Below are positions 38,120 to 51,532 of a DNA stretch of 64,000 bases, piece after piece. The notes below the pieces were generated by a model, which did no database searches, was not told the origin of the DNA, and saw nothing but the letters and a program-made list of their open reading frames with translations. The DNA comes from Ficedula albicollis (taxonomy: Eukaryota; Chordata; Aves; Passeriformes; Muscicapidae). The DNA lies in the NCBI RefSeq assembly GCF_000247815.1, contig NC_021671.1, forward strand, positions 24,755,338 to 24,819,337, read 5' to 3'. The position numbers and the translations under genes were made by a program. Numbering within the stretch: the stretch's first letter is position 1; the number at the start of each line of letters is the position of its first letter.

Positions 38120-41100
38120 CAGTGATGCTTCGTGGATGTGCAAACAAGAATAATCACTGCTGCACACGTTAGTGTCAGACAGCATTATGGATACATATTT
38201 CTACTGCTCAAATTTTTATTTTTTTAATGTGCCAGATTATTAGATCATGCACAAGGTGAAGTACTTGAATTAATATCTAGTAAGCCAAAATAATTGTGAC
38301 CATTATTCCCTCTTAGAGGTCTGTTTGTGGAATTTTATTGTCCCTGAAATATAGCTCTAGTCAGAAAAAGTCTATATCAATTATTTGAAGGTGTCTCCTA
38401 AGAATATGAATTTACCACAAGAATAACTGAATAGATTTAGGAAGGGTAGTTTTTGGGATTAGGTTAGTTGAAAAGCATTTTGAAATGTGAAGGCCACCAT
38501 TTTGTTTCTATGAAAAATAAAGAAACACAGAGGGTTCTGCTGGAGCATCACAGAGGCTGAAATGAGCTTTTTGACTACAAAGCAAACAAATAAACAAACA
38601 GAAAATGCAAACAATCATTTGCATGTCCCTGCATGTTCAGAAATGCCTCCCAGCTGCATATATTCCTATGGGAGCTTCTCAAAATATGTGGAATGGAAGA
38701 ATTAATCAGTGTTTTGTTTAGGTGCTTGCTTTGGACTTTATTGTTTATAAATAAACCAATGTATTTGTTTGTTTATTCCTTAGTGTACTGTGCCTTAGAG
38801 CAAAACCTGATAAAAATGCTTTAGAAATTAAGTATATGTATTTCTATTACTGCTAAACATATTTTATAGCAGTTATTATATCAATTAAGGTTTAGTAGAT
38901 AACTGTTTCAGACGGAAAAAAATCGTGGGATGGTTTAATAATCCTACACTAAATGATGCAATTCCATTAAATTATATGGAAAATGAACATAAGGAAGAGA
39001 GTCAGCAGAGCTGAATGTAAAATTTTTCCTACATTAAAATCCAAGCATAGAATTTTTTGGTGTTTAAAAGAAACAATAGGATTACTTTGCAGAGGTCATT
39101 TTTCATTAAAATGCTACACACGTTTATACCTACTGCACATGGATTAGAGGTGTTCTGCTGTGTAAAGAAGATAAAAATCCTACTGATTGAAGGTATTTAA
39201 AAAACATCTGTCATGCATATAAGGCACAGACTACAATGTCCATAATAATATGCATTGCCATGAAAATGTTGTAACAGCTGTGAGGAGTTGCACTACCAGT
39301 TTGCCAAATGAAAAACAAAACCTATTTCAAAGCACAGAAGACTGGAAAATAGAACAGGCTCTGGCATGCACTATGCATCACATTTTACAATTGGATTGGT
39401 CAAATGGATAGTTGCTCTTCCTTCATTAAAATGCCACTGAATTAAGATTTCTGAAATAAAGGAATAGTAGTCAAGTGCATATAGACTCACAAGTAAGAGC
39501 ATTAAATATTCCTTTCATACAAAATTACTGAAATGTGCATATGCCCATTCACAGCAGCAGGAAAGGTGCTGAAATTTTATTATGCTTTTTCCTCTGAAAA
39601 ATTTCTTTGTACATAGATGGAAATTTATAATTCTGCTTTGCTTCTATTAATGTCATTTAATATGGTAATCACAGATGATTGTCTCTTTTTTCTGGCATTG
39701 TTTTTACCATTAGAGGTCAGAATATCTCAATTCAGTCAGAAATGTTGTAGAAAATTGTCTGTTATCAGATTTTGCTGTATTTCAAAATAAAGAGTAACAG
39801 TATGAAATACTTATCTTAAATACTTTCAGAGAAAGATTAAGCAAGAATGCAGGAAATCCAAATAAATGCACCAAATAAAGAATACAACACAATCACTGTA
39901 ACTGAAATATTCCATTGGGATGTAATTGTCCTCTAATAACTGCAACAGTGTGCACAATGTTACCTTAAATTTCAAGTAAGATGGATATTCATCCCTAAAT
40001 ATTAGATTGAGGCCATACTTTTTTTTTTCAATGTCCAAAATAACACAACATCACATATGTAACTTCAGCCAAAACCTATCCATGTAGGTTCAAACTGCTG
40101 ATGAGTCACAGTGAGTCCAACAACTGTTTTCTCTCACCTGTCAGGTAGAATCCACTGTCTCAGGCTTAAATTTCATCTTTTTTAAAGAAGTTTACTTTTA
40201 AGCTACGGTACTGTTTTTTAATTTCTTCAGTATAAAAAATTAAGCAGAGATTTTATTCAATAGTTAAAAACTTTGATATATATTTTTTTCCACATATTTT
40301 GTTCATATCAGGGTCACTACAACTGGTGACTTCTGGAGATATAACATTTCTCTACCACTTTATTTAAGAGAGCAGGGGGAAGAATGGAGAAAGGAGTGAG
40401 AGGGAAGACTTCTGCATTAAACTTTGCCATAAAACAGAATTAGGATTTGTGTTGTTTAGAAATAAAGCTCTGTGCTTATTTAATTAGGGACAGTATTATA
40501 TTGCACAAGCAGGTCGAAAATTGAAGTTACAGCAGCTTACCTTCATCACTGCCTTTTCTACTTTGGGGATTCATTTTCACTTCTTATTCTCTGACCATTT
40601 TTATTCCTCTTTTTTCTTTTTTTTTCTTTTTTTCTTTTCACCAACATAGGGAGCTGTTACATCCAGTTTATTCTGTGCTGAAAGCAATTTGGAGAAGCAA
40701 TATAAATGAAATGCCAGCTCGTAAGGGGTGACATAATAATGAAACAGTCCTCTTCTATCCAAGGACTTCTTGCCACACATTGCCAAACTTGGCACTTCTT
40801 CCAAACATAATTTCTTTCCTTTAAATATCTTTCTGTGATTGCCAAATCAGCTGGCTAAAATATTATAATCCAAAAAGACAGTTTTCCCTATACCATAAAT
40901 CAGTCACCTTTCGCCAAAACAGAATTAGAACAAAGAGACAAATTATCAGCTTGGCAAAGGCACGTGTAGAAAAACTGTTGAAAAGCTTGGGGAGATTCCC
41001 ATTACAGACACAGGTTTTAAGAATGGTCTTATGGCACTCTTGTTACAGACCTCAGGAATGATAGTATTGTCCAATTACTAAATTTTGTAAGAGGAATTCC

Positions 41101-41338
41101 TGTGCTAAACAGTTAAGACCCCAAGTACAACTTCTTTGAAATAGTCTTTTGAGCTACATGGCCAAAGCGTCCCTGTCTGTGGCCTTGCATAACTGAATAT
41201 AGGGAGCACCATTCTTAAAGCTGGAGAAATAGTTAGAAAAAATGATCAGCGAAAGCAGCAGAAGACTATTTGTTAGAAGACCAGAATGCTAGCTGGATAG
41301 CAATGAAGAGCAAATATAGCAGTAGCCAAAAACAAAAC
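38120..41338. other. AT-rich unassigned DNA
   Basis: No gene recognised. Short pyrimidine-rich (T/C) run at 40607-40638. Confidence 0.6.
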
Positions 41339-41520
41339 CAACAACAACAACAACAACAAAAAAAACCCCTCTCCCTTCCCTCCAAAAAACCCCCCAAAAA
41401 TCGAAAACAAAACAAAAACAAAACAAAACAACAAAAAAAAAAAAAAAAAAACCCTCTCCCTTCCCTCCAAAAAAAACCCCAAAAATCGAAAACAAAACAA
41501 AAACAAAACAAAAAAAAACA
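41339..41520. repeat. A-rich 85-bp direct duplication with CAA/CAAAA tracts
   Basis: The block ccctctcccttccctccaaa begins at 41367 and again at 41452, offset 85 bp. Each copy then has aaaatcgaaaacaaaacaaa and CAAAA units. A CAA run precedes the first copy and an 18-20 base A run precedes the second. Lysine/glutamine and phenylalanine-rich frames across it are artefacts. Confidence 0.9.
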
Positions 41521-44500
41521 CATATACACAGAGAAAAACCCCTGTATTAAACTTGTATTTAAATTAAACTTGTATTAAAGATATATACATTGTTAAAGAT
41601 GTGGAAATATGAAAAGTCTGATCACTATTTTGTCAAGATGAACTGTTAAGAAATACACACATGCATACACACACACACACTCACACACATATATAAAAGT
41701 ATATACATGTAAGCATGAACATGTGTAGAATGGAACTCTGGAGGTCCCAAATCTGTGAAGTTCTGAAGTTGATGTGGTTGCTCTGGCTTCATCCAGCCCA
41801 GGTTAGAGCAGCTTCTTGGGTGGAGAGTTCTAAATCTCTCTGGGCAGCAGGTCTGGCCTTATGTTCTTAACCACCCTGAATCTACAGACATGCATTTATT
41901 ATTCATCTGTTATTGAAGTATAACACCCTTATGACAAAGAAAAACCATTGCTGTTGTCATGGGTATTTGCTTTATAATGCATTGGTTTTTTATATAGAGA
42001 GTATTTAACTCCCTGTGATACAAACTGAAGAAACTAATAGACACTACATAGGGAAATTTTTCTTTCTGTTGTTAAGAGTGGAAGGATTTGACCACAGGAG
42101 ATTGTACTGATATTTTCCCAGGTACCGACAAGAATGGAACCTTTGTAATCAGCTCTTTTTATCTAGCACTGTATAATATCACACTCATTGCAAAACTGGT
42201 CTCCAGTGTCACAAGGGCACCTTGAAATCCATGTTCCTCTGAGCTAAAGTCCCTGCATTATACTAGCTGCAATCCATATCAATAGTCCAGATATACATCC
42301 ACACACAAAAAAAATCTGACACAGTCTAACCTGGATTCACATTCATGGCTTAAATGGAGGCTATTTTGTTGATAATTCCCACCAGGCTATCTGTGTGCAC
42401 AGTAAAAGAAAATAGAAATAAAGGAAAATAATTAAAACCAATCTCAGAACAGTTATATAAAATACAGTTCGGGGGGTAAATATCGTCTTGATCCAGAAAA
42501 CTTGGGGTTTGCATGGTCTCTTTGAAGGGGCAGAGTGGAAACTTATCTACACATTATCAGTGGGCAGGTGTCTGAAGACCATGATGAAAGGGAATTTATT
42601 TTTAAAAGAACATGCTGCCAAAACTGGCATATGGAATTTGATCAGGGACTATTTAATTTCAAAGCCTTATGACAAACGCTAATACAAAAATATCCATTAG
42701 AGTGATATTATCCCCTTCTTAATTCATCAGGATGGCAACAGTTTTTGCCTAAAGCTTTCTGAATAGCTTCCACTACAAAGTTAATCATGTTTATAATCTA
42801 TTTCAGAATTAGCTGGATTTGTATTATATTGTAACACAAATGTTTTCAAAATATTTTGGAAAGCATTTCAAAAGACAAACTTAATCCAATTCTGCCTGCC
42901 AGAGCATCCACATTCTGAACCTCGAAAAACCTCATTACTGCATGAGTCAAGTTTCTCTCATCCTTTCACCTAATTTTGTTCTCTGATTTTTCTGCCATTT
43001 ATAAATGTAAAAATATTTACAGTCAGTGCAATGCTTAATGGAAAATCAGTTTTCTATTCTAGTAGGTTCAGTGATTTAAGTTTTTTCTCTCATACACACA
43101 CAAAGTTAAGCACACTCTTCACATAAACGCATTTTATTTTTCGTGTTAGTGCAAGATATATTTAAAGACTTGGATGGATTAAACACACTCTGAGTACCCT
43201 ATCACTGATTTATTTTTCTTCTTGTGACTAGAAAAGGGCATTTAGAAGTGTCAAGACCAAATGGTTCTTTTTGCTTTTTCTCTCAGGCAGCTGCAGAATT
43301 ACACGAGAAGAAAAAAATTGAGAGTGTTATATTGAGAAATGGGCATGTTCACGCATGAAGTTCAAACAAAATATGCTGGCAACACAGAACAAAGTTCACT
43401 GGCTAATTCCAAAAACATTCTTTGGGTAATTTTTTAGAGGGCAGTGATCACAGAGTTAGCATTATAAAGGCTCTTTCAATAAGTGAACTTCTAAAGGAAC
43501 TAAAAATTCCCTTCTTCTCTTGAAACCCAGATGCAATGCCAAGCCCTTGCCAGCACACTGCCTTTCTGTGTGTCTGATATGTTCTGTATGCCTGCTATCC
43601 TGATCCATAAGCTCTCCTGACCTGCTTTTTTTCTGTTTGTTTGGGTCTCCTGTGCAATTTCTTTCCTCTCCATGCCATGCCTTGGAGAAGAGAGGGTCAT
43701 TTACTCTGTCAGACTGTGTCCTGATTCCTGTTAGAGTTCCTTTGAATAACAAGGATTCTGCCCATACCCCACTTCTGAAGGGCAAGTCATACACAGATAA
43801 TTTTGAGCTGTGAAGTGCTCTCATTATATTTCCAGGTCTATAGGTGTGGTCTGGGAAGTGAATGTTCCTGGGACTGCTAGGATCAAGATATGCAATTTAG
43901 GTTAAACCCCTTGAAGACCACAAAAAAACCCCAAACCTACACTAATGCAGAACCCCAAAAGGAGGAGGAAGATTGGAGAGGTCCTCAAAGGGTAAACTAC
44001 CACCATAAAAATTAGAGAACATGAAGGATGCCATCAGGATTCAGTCCCACTGGAAATGCTGATATTACAAAGAAAAATTAGAGTTAGGCTGGGAGAGGTG
44101 TATCAGGATATGCAAATTTATGCTAATAGATTTTAATGTGCTACTAAACTGGAAGGAATAATGCATGGAAATATGTATGTACTTAAACAGTGACCCTCAT
44201 ATCTCAACAGGATGACCATGAGGTGATCTATCTTGTACCTTTGATGTGGTCTACCTGCCTATACCATGAAGCTGTTTTCTAGATGACAATCTACACATCA
44301 TCATGAATTCAAATTTTCCTCTATTTTTGAGTACATTTTCATCTATTTTTGAGTACATTTAACATAATTTTTAATATATTTTAAATATACAGTTTCTTAG
44401 GTCTTCCTGGTTTAATCCATGCAATAATAGACCTAAAAACCAGTATCTGGTGGTATAGATCCACTGTACATCTACAAAGAAAACTTTAAAACAAAACAGA

Positions 44501-47500
44501 TACACAAGAGATGGAGAACAGCTCTATAAAATGCTTTTCAGTAATTCTCCATAGAATAGCCATAAAAAGCATTAAGTGCAGAGATGGGCAAGCACAGCTG
44601 TGGATTCTTCTGTGATCCAGTATCAAGGGCTGCTCTATGGATAATCCTTTTAGAATTGCTCTTTGGCCTGAGTTAGCATGTGCCAAGTCTCTGCATCAAC
44701 CATGACATTCTGCCTTGCCCAGATAGAAGCAGTCAACAGCTAATGCGATTACATGGCCAGGATAATTTTTAACAGGAAAATGGTTTAGAAACATGCAATT
44801 GGATTTGAACTGATAATTCCTTGATTGAAAGGTAGCTTTTCATGTACTGATGCTGAATGACTACTTCTAGCAATGGAAACAGGACAAAAGTAAAAAATGT
44901 TTGGTTTTCTCTTTTTTTTTTTTTTTTCTTTAAGGCTTCAGTTTGTGAAAGTATTTGTCACTTGGTTTAGAAGTCATTTAGAATTCAAACATTTCTCTGA
45001 ATACAAAGAAAGATCCATTTGAATGCTGATTGTCAAGATATTTACTGTAAATTGGCTGTGAGCTTTGCAATCCACATTGCAGTTCTATTAGAACAGTCAA
45101 AGATATCCATGAAAGTGCAATTACGGTATAGTGAAGATTGGCCTATTTGCAGCATAAAATTGCTTATTAACTACATATGAAAAGTTAAACTATTATATTC
45201 TAGTAGTTCTATTCTATTTCATTTTAGCAGAATTAATTTTATCTTAATAGCCAAAATTTATTACTTTAGACTACAGGCAGAATGCAAATCACACTAATTG
45301 GCTAATTGTTCTATTTCATTCAAATGAACATCAACTTATTAAACATCAACTTGTTGACTGATTTCTCTGTCACCTGTCATTTTCCCTGTCATTTTTTATG
45401 AGTTTACTATGGAAAGATGGGAAGCAGAGCATGAAAACTGAAAGTTTTGCCTTTTGAATACAAGGCCCTACCCCAATATCGAGTTTTAACCCTGACCCAG
45501 CACAAAGTGTAAGCTCTGTTGGAGCATTTAGAAGGCACTGTAAATCCAGAAGATGCAGTATGAGGATGAACCAACAAGTGGAAACATGCAGAGCCTACAT
45601 TTGCCTGTTTCTTTTTGCCTATCACAAACAGCACTTTAAATGGAAAATCTTGGAACTTTTCCTGGGTCATCTTATTACAATTTATCAGTTAGCAAGTACT
45701 TGACAATTTCAGTTAATCAATATTTAATTTTTTTTAATCTCTCTGCAAATCTAAGAACTTGCATTTTACTCCCATTTCTAGCCATGAGAACCTCTTAGGG
45801 AGTTAGCTGGTTGCCTGTAGTCTGAGGAGCTTTAGTGAATGAAGGAGTCCTTACACATACTTAGGCTGATGCTTGCTTGACTCTCAGTAAATCTAGGCTA
45901 CGGTAGAACATTGTGGCTTCTCTGCAACATGATACATAGGGGAAACCCTCCATATAGGTTCCCTTCCTGTCTAAGATTGCATTTGTCTGTTGGTCCTTCA
46001 CCACTGGAGAAAACTAGAGCCGTTTTTCCATGGTGGCTTTCTATGCATTGGACATCTTGGCTTTCCTTGCTCTGCTACTTATACCAATACTTCTTTCTTC
46101 AATGAATTTGGGACAAGTGTCTTTTTTCCTACATTTTTATGCAGAGTTTTTAATACTATTTACAGAGTTCTCCTTTTTCTAACTATTGCAATTGAATTTA
46201 TTGTTGGCAAAGAGGCTGCATTTTGCACATTAAAAACGGATGTACTCATAATCCTTTTTTTTGAATAATTTATAAAGACAAACCCCAAGAGTACCTTAAT
46301 AAAACCCAAAACCGTACCTCTTATGAACATACCACACTTACATCCACAAATGCTGATCACTCTCTTTACAACCTCATTAGTGTATCTGAGCCACCTGCAA
46401 TGCCAAAGTAATGCATGACCAAAGATTCAGCCAAACACATGTCAACTCTAAGTGTTTTTGTTGATTTGCATCAGACCTCAGACTACGTTCAAACACGACT
46501 GATAAAAACAGGTTACCTCCTCATAAGGAGGGGAAGGTAGCGGTGATGTGCAAGACTTGTCTTCCCAGGACATCACAGGATGTTGCCTCAAGATATAATG
46601 GGAGAAATGCGGGCTCAAATTGAACAGGGTGGGTGGGTAGTGCTTAAGGGTGGGATTGAGATTTAAACGCCATCAAAAGTTTCAAAGGGCTGGTTCACAT
46701 CCAAGAACTCTCAGTTTTGAACTGTGCCAAAACAAAACAGGGATCTAAAAATAAGACTGCATTGTGTCTACTGCCATCTCCCTTGTTCGACTTTTTTCCC
46801 AAATAAAATTGCAATGATACAATCCATCAGGAAACAAGAAAAATTAAGGAGTGTTTTGGACCTTTTCCCAATGAACAAAGAGGTGATTCAAATGAGAAAA
46901 TGTAAACAGACAACTGATTTACAGTCCACATAAGCCAAAGGAAGAAAGAAAATAAGTCAAGTCCATCTATCCTCCTGGCTTTCGTAATTTGTTAATTAAA
47001 AAAACCAGAGGAACCACCAAACGAAAAAACCTGCTTTAACTAAATTAGGTTGGTTACTGAGGATGCCTGTTTCCTAGTTCATCTTAATAATTTTTATTTT
47101 CTTAATTAATTTTGAGAATATTAACATTAGCTTTAATGTTGAGGTTGCTCCTTCTTTGTAATCAGATTAAGTGATTCCAATGTCTTTCATGTGTTTTCTA
47201 GTTCTCCTTTCAACTGTTTTCATAACTGCTTGCTTCTATTTATATTCCTCCTACCACAAAGCCAATGTCACTAAGATACTTCTGTTCTTGCTCATAATAA
47301 ATATTAAATCTGCTATTTTTGGAAAGAGGCTCAGCACCATTTGTGCTGACTAATTGCTTTCATTTCTTTCATCTTTTCTTCCAATTTCCATCTCTTCTAT
47401 TTTGCATTAACCCCTTACATTCTCTGGACAGACATCTAGTGGAGGCAGGCTGTCACAATGCTGAGAGCTCCTTAACAATAGCCAGAGATGCTGGAGTATT

Positions 47501-50294
47501 TCTGTGTCTCAGGCTGCAGAAAAAAACCCCACTTTCTTGATATGGCCACATACACAGATAAGCTGTGATGAGCCCCATGTTTTTCTTTCACACTACTTGT
47601 TCCAGGCTAATTGAGCAATGGCAGCAGTGAGACATTTTTCTCTTAGCATTCATCAAGATGTAATAACAGGGTTCCTATTGTTAGGCAGGCAAGCTTTGCT
47701 TTTGTTGGCACCAATAAGAGTCTTAATGTAAACATCAGCCCCAAAAGACAATATATTCATAGTTAACAGAATACAGAAATGTCTAATAATAACAACTTAT
47801 CTTAATTTTGAATTCTGTCATAAGACTCTGAGATTGCCAGTATTTTAAGTCATAAACTTAACATAATAACTTAAGTTAGAGAAATCCTGTAAGAGACATA
47901 GACATCAGAATACAGAGTGGTTTTCACACTCATGAAGCTTGTTTTAAGTTAATAGTGAAAACAGCCAGAGCCTTGTCACAAAGAAACGGATGTAAAAATA
48001 AAGGTCAGGAACCTGGCTCTCTCTGCCTCTGCCTTGGCCAGAAGAACTAGTCCAGCAAAGACATGGAAGCAGCTCAGTTTTCCTCCTTCAAAGAACAAAG
48101 GGACAGGAAGGGTGATATTGACATGTCACACGTAACAAAATACAGCGCCTGCTTCTCTTTGATATTAGCTGTCAGACTTCATTTTATTTTACTCCAGACC
48201 TGTAGGTGTACAAAACACCCCAGGAGCTCCTAGTCCTAAAGACCTTTCAGCATGGTATATGCTGTCTCTACTCTACTTGCAAACAACAGATCTCAATAAA
48301 AGATTTATCATAATCTATATCTAACTATTAACTGTTTAATAGCCTAAGTCTACCTGTTACATCTTTCTAAAGGACAGATAATTTTGGGGGTAGTCAGAGG
48401 TGACAATAAGCTTTGGTATACTGGCCTTCTCTCTCCTGGTTGCAGAAAACGAATGGAATGAAAATGTCACTTGATGTTTGGTCAGCAGTATTGTTTTGAT
48501 CCACCAGAGCAAAATTATACTACAGTGAAATGCAAAGCCAGAAATAAGTTTAAAAAGCAATTCTAAAATGTCAAACTTGTACACCTTACAACAGTTAATT
48601 AGACCCATGCTCAGACTTAACAAACCTGATCACCAGTTACTGGGGTCACATGACCTCCACTGAGCCAAGCATCAGATTTTGCAGATTTTGGTTCTGGTTT
48701 CCAGAGCACTGTCCAAATGTAAAGAAGTTTTTCAAAACATTACTTAGTTTATTAAAAAAGTCATCAGTGGCCTGACAATAATCAGCCACAAGATCCACAA
48801 TATTCTTAGCACCAGAGAGACTGGTCATAATGATATTCATTTTTAAATTGTTCACATAAAATTAAGGGTGATGACTGCCAGATATAGCCTATCTACTTGG
48901 CCTAACTCTCAGTGCCAGGGAAAGTTTACAATATGATTACAGACCTGAGCACATTGCTGCATTATGTCAGATGCTTTTTTTTTAAATGCTATCTTCCAGA
49001 TTCACGATTTATATTTAAAATGCCTCTAGTCTCAGTGTTGTAAAATATAAAATTACCGTGGAATCAATGAAGCAATGTCTCTCTAAGTTTACAGTCTGGA
49101 ACAATGGCTTGAAATAGCATAAATTGCCTTGTACGTCTGGTGAAAATTCTCATAATATCACTTATTCCACTTCTGATTCTACCATGTGGGTCACTACTAT
49201 GACCCACACTGGATCTACCTACAGCTTTTGGCAAATGTTTGCTGTGTGAGTTTAAAGACATTCACTGCATTTCACTACCATACAATTTGGATGCAATTTG
49301 TGTGAGAGGGCACTATGTACCTGTTGTATTTAAATTGTCAGTTATATCCATGTGTTTATACTGCACCAGAAGAGGTTACTGCTGGGTCCAGAGACACCAC
49401 GTAATACTTCCTCACTTTCCAGCTTTCTAATATGCAGTGAATGCTGCAGCATAAAGACAATGTGTCCCAGTCATCTTTCTGTTTTCTCACAAATTTATGA
49501 CCGTGCATTCCTCAAGAAAAGTTGAACAGGTTACTCTGTGTTAGTGGAAGAAAAAAAACAAACAAACCAAAATGGTATTGCTTACTAAAAAAAGATGCTG
49601 CCACCTTCTAAAAAGTCATATAGTTTCATTTGTTTAACATAAGGAAAAGAGGGGGGAAAGGAGGGAGCAAGCAATGTAGAATAAACTGTACCCTGCCCTC
49701 TGAAAGTGGCATTTGGCACACATACAACTCACTAACCATTTCCTAGTAGTGATAATTAGCAAGTCACCTTCTGTCTGTTTATTGGTTTTCCTGTTCAGTT
49801 GTTTTTGCTATCATGATACCTTCAATCACTTTCTTTCTTCCCACACAGTAAATTTACCAGCAGATGAATAATTCTGGCACTATTTAATATATTTATTTTT
49901 TTCACTGTCCACAGGGTTTTGATGTAGCTGTTTTTGTAACACAAGTGAAATTGCATTATACAGAGTATTTTTGATCATTTTTCGTGTCATATCCTTTGCG
50001 ACCCTAATATTTGTGTTTGGTACACTGAACAAAGCAGTTTACAAGCTAAATACAGTCACCAAAAATGAAGTACTGGTTCATGATGGGAGCAGACTTCTGG
50101 GATTACAGTTACAGTCCCATGGTAGTAGCATTCCCAGAGGGCAGAGAGATGCTCAGATGAAAGATGAAGGCAATAAGCCTTGGAGAGGATGGCTTTATAC
50201 AGCTTCCAGAGAACAGTCCTTTTTTTTGCTAGGCTGTGTTTCTGGTTTACCTGTATTGTCACAACAGCTCCAAGGACATGATAGATTTTCCCCG
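41521..50294. other. AT-rich unassigned DNA, 8.8 kb
   Basis: The longest featureless stretch. It holds an imperfect CA repeat (41654-41695), a 22-bp duplication (tctatttttgagtacattt at 44320 and 44342) and a T16 run (44912-44927). A 120-codon minus frame (43462-43824) and frames near 45911-46268 resemble no known family. I see no splice-flanked exon. Confidence 0.55.
41654..41695. repeat. Imperfect (CA)n / (TA)n microsatellite
   Basis: CA units interrupted by atgcata and tc, passing into atatata. Confidence 0.85.
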
Positions 50295-50913
50295 AGTTGT
50301 GCACACAAGAAATGTTCAGGAAGAAGTAATGTTGCATTCTGCCTCCAGATATCAGACAAGCTCTTCTTTTCCCCTCCCCATGAGACACCATCTTTTCCTA
50401 GGTTTCTTTCAATTTTATTTTCCTCATCTGCACTCTTACTTTCTACTTGTTCTTATATTTTAAAGGAATTTACATTAATTTCTGCTACCTCTTCCTTCAA
50501 ACAATTATACTTTTTTCTACTTTTTTTTTCTTTCCTTTTTTACTGAGCAGGTATGATGAGGGATTTTTTTCCCTAAACGTACAGATAGATTTCTTCTCTC
50601 TTCCATAATGCTAGGAGGACAGATCAAGGAAAAATAAAGTATAAAGAACATAATTGAATAAAAAATATCTGTTTTGCATTCATGAAGTCCTTATAAGAAT
50701 AAAATCTTTCCACTGATTGTCTAATTACAATCAAGATGCACATTTCAAGTGCAACTAGCAAAAATTCTGTAGCTACAGCAATAAAGCTGCAAGAACAATA
50801 CAAATCAGGCAGTAAGGCAAAATTACTCTGCCAGACAGAGTTTTCTGGTGAAACTTGAATGAGAAAGCAGCTTTTAAAAACAAAGTTTCCTCTTCAGCAT
50901 AAAAAAACCCCAA
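50295..50913. repeat. 619-bp tandem duplication, copy 1
   Basis: It starts agttgtgcacacaagaaatg and ends in the A-run-then-CCCC after cttcagcat. Copy 2 follows directly at an offset of 619 bp. A 191-codon plus frame (49971-50546) runs into this copy, has no known relatives and ends in low-complexity Phe/Ser/Leu. Confidence 0.92.
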
Positions 50914-51532
50914 AGTTGTGCACACAAGAAATGTTCAGGAAGAAGTAATGTTGCATTCTGCCTCCAGATATCAGACAAGGTCTTCTTTTCCCCTCCCCAT
51001 GAGACACCATCTTTTCCTAGGTTTCTTTCAATTTTATTTTCCTCATCTGCACTCTTACTTTCTACTTGTTCTTATATTTTAAAGGAATTTACATTAATTT
51101 CTGCTACCTCTTCCTTCAAACAATTATACTTTTTTCTACTTTTTTTTTCTTTCCTTTTTTACTGAGCAGGTATGATGAGGGATTTTTTTCCCTAAACGTA
51201 CAGATAGATTTCTTCTCTCTTCCATAATGCTAGGAGGACAGATCAAGGAAAAATAAAGTATAAAGAACATAATTGAATAAAAAATATCTGTTTTGCATTC
51301 ATGAAGTCCTTATAAGAATAAAATCTTTCCACTGATTGTCTAATTACAATCAAGATGCACATTTCAAGTGCAACTAGCAAAAATTCTGTAGCTACAGCAA
51401 TAAAGCTGCAAGAACAATACAAATCAGGCAGTAAGGCAAAATTACTCTGCCAGACAGAGTTTTCTGGTGAAACTTGAATGAGAAAGCAGCTTTTAAAAAC
51501 AAAGTTTCCTCTTCAGCATAAAAAAAACCCAA
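50914..51532. repeat. 619-bp tandem duplication, copy 2
   Basis: Nearly identical to copy 1; the substitution I see is gacaagctcttc (copy 1) against gacaaggtcttc, plus one A in the terminal A run. The duplication joint lies in an A/C run (aaaaaaacccc), which could have guided the joining. Confidence 0.92.

Noticed and set aside
41760..41890. Possible CR1 similarity (catccagcccaggttagagc)
   Set aside because: Only one short block is similar; the order expected of CR1 is absent.
43462..43824. 120-codon minus-strand frame
   Set aside because: No recognisable family, no splice-site or conserved-motif support.
46500..46700. Slightly GC-richer block considered as a CR1 or LTR piece
   Set aside because: No ordered set of CR1 blocks and no LTR signals could be lined up.
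49971..50546. 191-codon plus-strand frame, the longest non-repeat frame
   Set aside because: No resemblance to any protein I know, ends in low-complexity Phe/Ser/Leu and runs into the 619-bp duplication. No splice or promoter context seen.
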